A stretch of DNA of 64,000 nucleotides, taken from the NCBI GenBank assembly GCA_034432635.1, contig DAOUBK010000029.1, forward strand, positions 1 to 64,000, read 5' to 3'. The translations under genes and the position numbers were made by a program. Numbering within the stretch: position 1 is the first letter of the stretch; each line of letters begins with the position of its first letter. The DNA comes from Roseiflexus sp034432635. GTDB lineage: Bacteria; Chloroflexota; Chloroflexia; Chloroflexales; Roseiflexaceae. This document shows positions 60,516 to 64,000 of this stretch, one piece after another. The notes below the pieces were generated by a model. That model did not search any database. It saw only the letters and a list, made by a program, of their open reading frames with translations, and was not told the origin of the DNA.

Positions 60516-61751
60516 CTACCCCTGCGCGTGAAGCGCCTGTCCCACCCAGTCGAGATGATACAGGCGCATCAAACCGTAGTGGTACACGTCCATACTGGCA
60601 ACGCCACGCTCGCGCAGGAGAACCACTTTTGCCGTCATCTCTCCGGCGTCGTAGCAATCCGGCGGCATCGGGCGCACACCGACGGTCAGATCGATGCCGT
60701 CCGGCAACAGGTTCGCATAGGCGTCGAGGTCGGCACGCACACGGTTCACATCGTGGGCGTAAGCTAAAACGGCTATGCCGTGACACGCCGATGCAACCGC
60801 AGGGAGGTCGAGACCATCCTCCCAGGCACGCATTGGCGCCGGATCGCTAGTGGGCATGCCGGTGGCGTATCCCAGCGCCGCTCCCGACATATCCATGGCT
60901 ATCACCTGTGTCGGACCGGTGGCACGGACCGCTTCGGTGATCTCTGCGACCAGGGAGGTCACAATTGCACTGCGTTGTTCGATCATGCTGCCGAGTTCGC
61001 CATCTGCCAGCGCTGCCAGCGTCGAGCGCTCGACCGGCAGATGTTCGACCAGGCTGGTCGCGCCGTTGAATACACGCTCCACCTCAATCTGCACAAAACG
61101 TCGCACACGTTCCATATCGACGCCACGCGCCGTCAACTGTGCAGTGCAATGGACGCAGAAACAGAGACCGAGCAGGAAACGTACGGCAGGTGACAGCGGT
61201 ACAAAACTCCGTTCGTGGTGATACCCATGATCGAAGGAGTGGTAGCCGATTGATTTCAGCAGAATCGCCTGCACCCCACGACTCGCAATATCGGCGCTGA
61301 GTGCGCACAGGTAGGCGCGGGCATGCGGGTTCGCTGGGCAGAGGCAGGTAATGTACGGATCGCCGAACGCATTGTGCAGGGTGGAGTCGGGATGCCGTGA
61401 ACCAAGCGCAGTGTTGTGCAGGTTTGTGGTCCAGGCGCGCACCGCCATTCCGCGTCGTCCGGCTTCCTCGATGCACCGGTTCAACGGATCGTGGTCGTCG
61501 GTCAGCCGGCTGACGATTGGTTGAATGGTGAGACCGGCGTAGCGTGCCGGATCGGGGCGAAAGAAGCACGCGCCGCCTTCGAGAAATCGTACTTTGCGTC
61601 GGGGGTTGTGCGGGAAAACATCACGGGCATGGTGATAACTGCACGCCAGATTGACCGCTGTTGCGCCAGCGCGGTCGCGTATCGCATCGAGTACATGACC
61701 GTAGCCTTCATCCACCAGATCATACGCGAAGACAAATACGGACGTCTGCAT
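60516..61751 (-). CDS. Putative TIM-barrel glycosidase-like protein of unknown family
   Basis: A 411-residue protein without signal peptide. MQTSVFVFAYDLVDEGYGHVLDAIRDRAGATAVNLACSYHHARDVFP and later GYHSFDHGYHHERSF, LLGLCFCVHC and VIAMDMSG suggest a beta/alpha barrel such as those of putative glycosidases with a CxCxxC cluster; no characterised family can be named. It is cytosolic by prediction. AGGAG lies six bases before the ATG. It is divergent from a ROK repressor and a sugar-binding protein, so it probably acts on the sugar they sense and import. Confidence 0.6.
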   Translation of the reverse strand: MQTSVFVFAYDLVDEGYGHVLDAIRDRAGATAVNLACSYHHARDVFPHNPRRKVRFLEGGACFFRPDPARYAGLTIQPIVSRLTDDHDPLNRCIEEAGRRGMAVRAWTTNLHNTALGSRHPDSTLHNAFGDPYITCLCPANPHARAYLCALSADIASRGVQAILLKSIGYHSFDHGYHHERSFVPLSPAVRFLLGLCFCVHCTAQLTARGVDMERVRRFVQIEVERVFNGATSLVEHLPVERSTLAALADGELGSMIEQRSAIVTSLVAEITEAVRATGPTQVIAMDMSGAALGYATGMPTSDPAPMRAWEDGLDLPAVASACHGIAVLAYAHDVNRVRADLDAYANLLPDGIDLTVGVRPMPPDCYDAGEMTAKVVLLRERGVASMDVYHYGLMRLYHLDWVGQALHAQG

Positions 61752-61871
61752 ACCGGCTCTCCTGTCGTTCCTTGCAACCGAAATTACGCCCTTCTCCGAG
61801 AGGGGTTTGATGCTCCATTCAACCGATGCACGAAGCGTCCATAGCGTTCGTGACAGACACTTAATGAAGTA

Positions 61872-61900
61872 TTGACAAACGCCATGGGGTATAATATAGT
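61872..61900 (+). promoter_or_regulatory. Sigma-70-type promoter for the ROK regulator
   Basis: TTGACA at 61872-61877, exactly 17 bases, TATAGT at 61895-61900. It is the best promoter match in the window, with an expected start near 61907. Confidence 0.75.
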
Positions 61901-61909
61901 TTCTTTGTC

Positions 61910-61922
61910 AGTTCACTGAACT
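61910..61922. promoter_or_regulatory. Palindromic operator at the transcription start
   Basis: AGTTCA, one base, TGAACT is a perfect palindrome located just after the -10 and flanked by TTTCTT and AAGAAA-type arms. Its position suits autorepression by the downstream ROK protein. Confidence 0.6.
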
Positions 61923-62030
61923 AAGAAAAGCCTGTATCGCCATTGTAACGCATGCCGGGTATTTTTGTCGAGCGTGTACGGGTCAAGATCCGCGACACCG
62001 CTGAAAGCGCCGATTGCTTCCAGAGGAACC

Positions 62031-63257
62031 ATGCGAAGTCTGCTAGCAAAAGCCACGCGGCAACATACCAGAAACCACAACAGCCGGTTGGTGCTACGCA
62101 TCATCTATGAAGACGAAGCGATCAGTCGAGCGGATATTGCGCGGAAGACCGGTTTGACCCGTACAACGGTCTCAGCAGTCGTGAACGAGTTGATCGAGCA
62201 GGGGTTGATCGAAGAGACCGGCGCCGGTCAGTCGTCGGGGGGGCGGTCGCCCATCCTGCTGCGCGTGGTACATGAGTCGCACTGTGTGGCGGCGTTGAGT
62301 TTCGAGGATACGCAGATCGTCGGGGCGCTCGTTGATATGCGTGGCGGTATTAAGCGGCGATCCAGCGTCCCATTGCACGGGTATCGTCCCGAAGATCTGC
62401 CCGGCTATCTGGTGCAGTTGCTCGACGATCTGGCGGCAGATCCGGCGCCACATATCCTGGGGATCGGCTTGCGCATGCCGGGTATTGTAGACCCAGTGCG
62501 CGGCATGGTGCGGCGCGCAGTCAATTTTGGTCTTGTCGATGCGCCCCTGCGTCAGTTGCTGCAGGATCAGTACCGTTTGCCAGTGTATCTCGACAATGCT
62601 GCGCGTCTGATGGCGCTGGCTGAGTACATGTTCGGTGATGGCGCTGCCAGCGGCAACCTGGTGGTGATCAGTATCGGGGTTGGCGTGGGGGCAGGCATTG
62701 TACTCAACGGCGCCCTGTTTTCCGGCGATGGGTTTGGCGCTGGCGAGATTGGTCACGTGGTTGTTGCCGACAACGGTATCCGCTGTAACTGCGGCAACAT
62801 TGGCTGCCTGGAAACGGTTGCCAGTGTCCCGGCAATTGTTCGTGCTGCGCGCAGGCTTGCCAGCAATCCGTCGTCGCGTCTGCGTTCCCTTGCGCCAGCG
62901 GCTGCGGCGATTGATTTCAGCACCGTCTGCCGGGCGCTCGAAGAGGGTGACAGCGGTGTCGCCGGGATTGTCGAAGAGGTTGGACGCTACCTCGGCATAG
63001 CAGTGGCGCATATTGTCGGACTGCTCAACGTCGAGCGCATTGTGCTGACCGGAGCGATTGCCGCGCTTGGTTCGCTGCTGCTGGAAGCAGTCAAGACCTC
63101 GCTCGCACGACATGCGCTCGCTCCGCTGGCGGCGATGACGACGGTCGATCTGGTTCCCGAACGACACGACGCGGTACTGCTGGGTATCGCGGCGATGGTG
63201 CTCGATTACGAGTTTGGGTTGTTGCGCCTCGATAGTCAGGCGCAGTTGCAACGTTGA
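62031..63257 (+). CDS. ROK-family transcriptional repressor (XylR/NagC type)
   Basis: A 408-residue repressor. The N-terminal winged helix-turn-helix is ISRADIARKTGLTRTTVSAVVNELIEQGLIEE (31-62). The ROK sugar-kinase-like domain has the glycine-rich VVISIGVGVGAGIVLNGALF, the GEIGH motif and the zinc motif CNCGNIGCLE (C252, C254, C259). Such proteins bind a sugar and release DNA. The ATG at 62031 is preferred over 61965 because GAGG precedes it and the HTH begins at the usual distance; the leader then carries promoter and operator. It is followed by a sugar-binding protein on the same strand. Confidence 0.87.
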   Translation: MRSLLAKATRQHTRNHNSRLVLRIIYEDEAISRADIARKTGLTRTTVSAVVNELIEQGLIEETGAGQSSGGRSPILLRVVHESHCVAALSFEDTQIVGALVDMRGGIKRRSSVPLHGYRPEDLPGYLVQLLDDLAADPAPHILGIGLRMPGIVDPVRGMVRRAVNFGLVDAPLRQLLQDQYRLPVYLDNAARLMALAEYMFGDGAASGNLVVISIGVGVGAGIVLNGALFSGDGFGAGEIGHVVVADNGIRCNCGNIGCLETVASVPAIVRAARRLASNPSSRLRSLAPAAAAIDFSTVCRALEEGDSGVAGIVEEVGRYLGIAVAHIVGLLNVERIVLTGAIAALGSLLLEAVKTSLARHALAPLAAMTTVDLVPERHDAVLLGIAAMVLDYEFGLLRLDSQAQLQR

Positions 63258-63454
63258 GTCGTCGGACAGGGAAGACCACGGCGCGCCCGCCCGCGCCTGG
63301 TCTGTTCTTTTCTTTCACCAGTATTGCCGCATAGTTCCAGGAAGCGTTTCCCAGGGTATATATGCTCAGGCAGCATGCTGAGAGCAATCAAGACGCTTGA
63401 GTCATCTTGTTGCCGGTTCGACATTGGTCGCGGTTATGTGGAAGGAGGCGTCTC

Positions 63455-64000
63455 ATGAAGATTCCCGAAAAGTCAGGCACACAGGTGGACGGATCTGCAC
63501 CAGCACTTACCCGCCGGCAGATGTTACGACTGCTGGCAACCGGCGCGGTCACTGTCGCTGGCGGCGCGCTGCTCGCCGCGTGTGGCGGAACCACATCGAC
63601 CACACCGCCGGGGAGCGCGCCTGCGCAAACGTCGGCGCGACCCCTGACACCAACGTTCTACCAGTGGATCGTCGATCTCCATCCGTCGATTCCCCAAGTC
63701 AACAGTTCGTTCGAGGGGTTGAACTTCCAGATCGCGCCGGTACAGGGTTTTGGTATCGAACGCTTCGTCGCCGAGGCAAAGAACCAGGAGAGTACGTGGG
63801 ATGTCTATGTCGGGATGACGCCGTTCGTCGAGATGAGCCAGTTGATCAAGGCGGATGTGATCGAACCGTGGGACGACTATATTCTCAAAGATGTGCTGGA
63901 TGACATCCTCCCGCCGATCCGGGAAGAATGCACGGTCAATGGTAAACTCTACAGCTGGCCCTTCCTGCTCGATGTGATCGGCATGGCCTGGAACAGCAAT
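63455..64000 (+). CDS. ABC transporter extracellular solute (sugar)-binding lipoprotein, cut by window end
   Basis: The first 182 residues of an extracellular binding protein of family 1; the frame stays open to the last base. AGGAGG lies seven bases before the ATG. The N-terminus has both a twin-arginine motif (TRRQMLR, 19-25) and a lipobox (LAAC, C43), so it should be a Tat-exported lipoprotein. The region FVAEAKNQESTWDVYVGMTPFVEMSQLIKADVIEPWDDY is typical of sugar-binding proteins. The permease genes presumably lie beyond the window. Confidence 0.88.
   Translation, partial: MKIPEKSGTQVDGSAPALTRRQMLRLLATGAVTVAGGALLAACGGTTSTTPPGSAPAQTSARPLTPTFYQWIVDLHPSIPQVNSSFEGLNFQIAPVQGFGIERFVAEAKNQESTWDVYVGMTPFVEMSQLIKADVIEPWDDYILKDVLDDILPPIREECTVNGKLYSWPFLLDVIGMAWNSN

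Noticed and set aside
63371..63380. CAGCATGCTG palindrome before the sugar-binding gene as an operator
   Set aside because: A 10-base palindrome is weak alone and does not match the ROK-type palindrome at 61910-61922.
1..64000. tRNA, rRNA, phage genes, cas genes or complete insertion sequences
   Set aside because: None was recognised on either strand; small structured RNAs cannot be excluded by reading alone.

Overview
The window looks like chromosomal DNA of a GC-rich filamentous Chloroflexi bacterium, most probably Roseiflexus or a close relative. This is inference from overall protein character, codon use and the style of intergenic repeats; no rRNA or marker gene proves it. No rRNA, tRNA, phage, intact insertion sequence or cas gene was seen.

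Region 1 (1-17.3 kb) is mixed housekeeping and accessory sequence: dcd, a Nudix hydrolase, a CcdA-like membrane protein paired with a renalase-like FAD oxidoreductase, an Uma2 nuclease, a thioredoxin-like lipoprotein, a class-I amidotransferase, an FAH-family enzyme, a GT87-like membrane mannosyltransferase, a SnoaL protein, a six-hairpin glycosidase-like lipoprotein, TerC, purA, a small helical protein and an orphan ParA. It also holds a MITE-like element, a dispersed intergenic repeat and heptamer repeat tracts.

Region 2 (17.5-44.5 kb) is a cell-surface polysaccharide locus, almost all on the + strand. It starts with a heptose-phosphate kinase and phosphatase (HddA, GmhB), then a Wzz/BY-kinase-like chain-length protein whose ATP site is degenerate, acyltransferases, many GT2 and GT4 glycosyltransferases, a Wzx-like flippase, a periplasmic HlyD-like lipoprotein and a WaaL/Wzy-like ligase or polymerase. 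A B12-binding radical SAM enzyme, a spermidine-synthase-like membrane fusion and a broken methyltransferase gene are interleaved. Base composition becomes visibly more AT-rich in parts of 35.7-37 kb and 42.6-46.4 kb.

Region 3 (44.5-60.5 kb) holds exported beta-propeller proteins (an Asp-box protein, a PQQ-repeat lipoprotein, a second PQQ-repeat gene with two in-frame stops, and a 1061-residue propeller plus DUF11 protein) alternating with three GT-C-like membrane proteins and an alpha/beta hydrolase lipoprotein. Three of the exported proteins share a short VYLPLVLR-like motif. A two-copy CRISPR-like repeat lies at 51.77-51.88 kb.

Region 4 (60.5-64 kb) is the start of a sugar-uptake locus: a putative TIM-barrel glycosidase facing a ROK repressor with a good sigma-70-type promoter and palindromic operator, followed by a Tat-exported ABC sugar-binding lipoprotein cut by the window end.

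Starts were re-chosen from ribosome binding sites and protein ends, so many genes here are shorter than their longest open frame.
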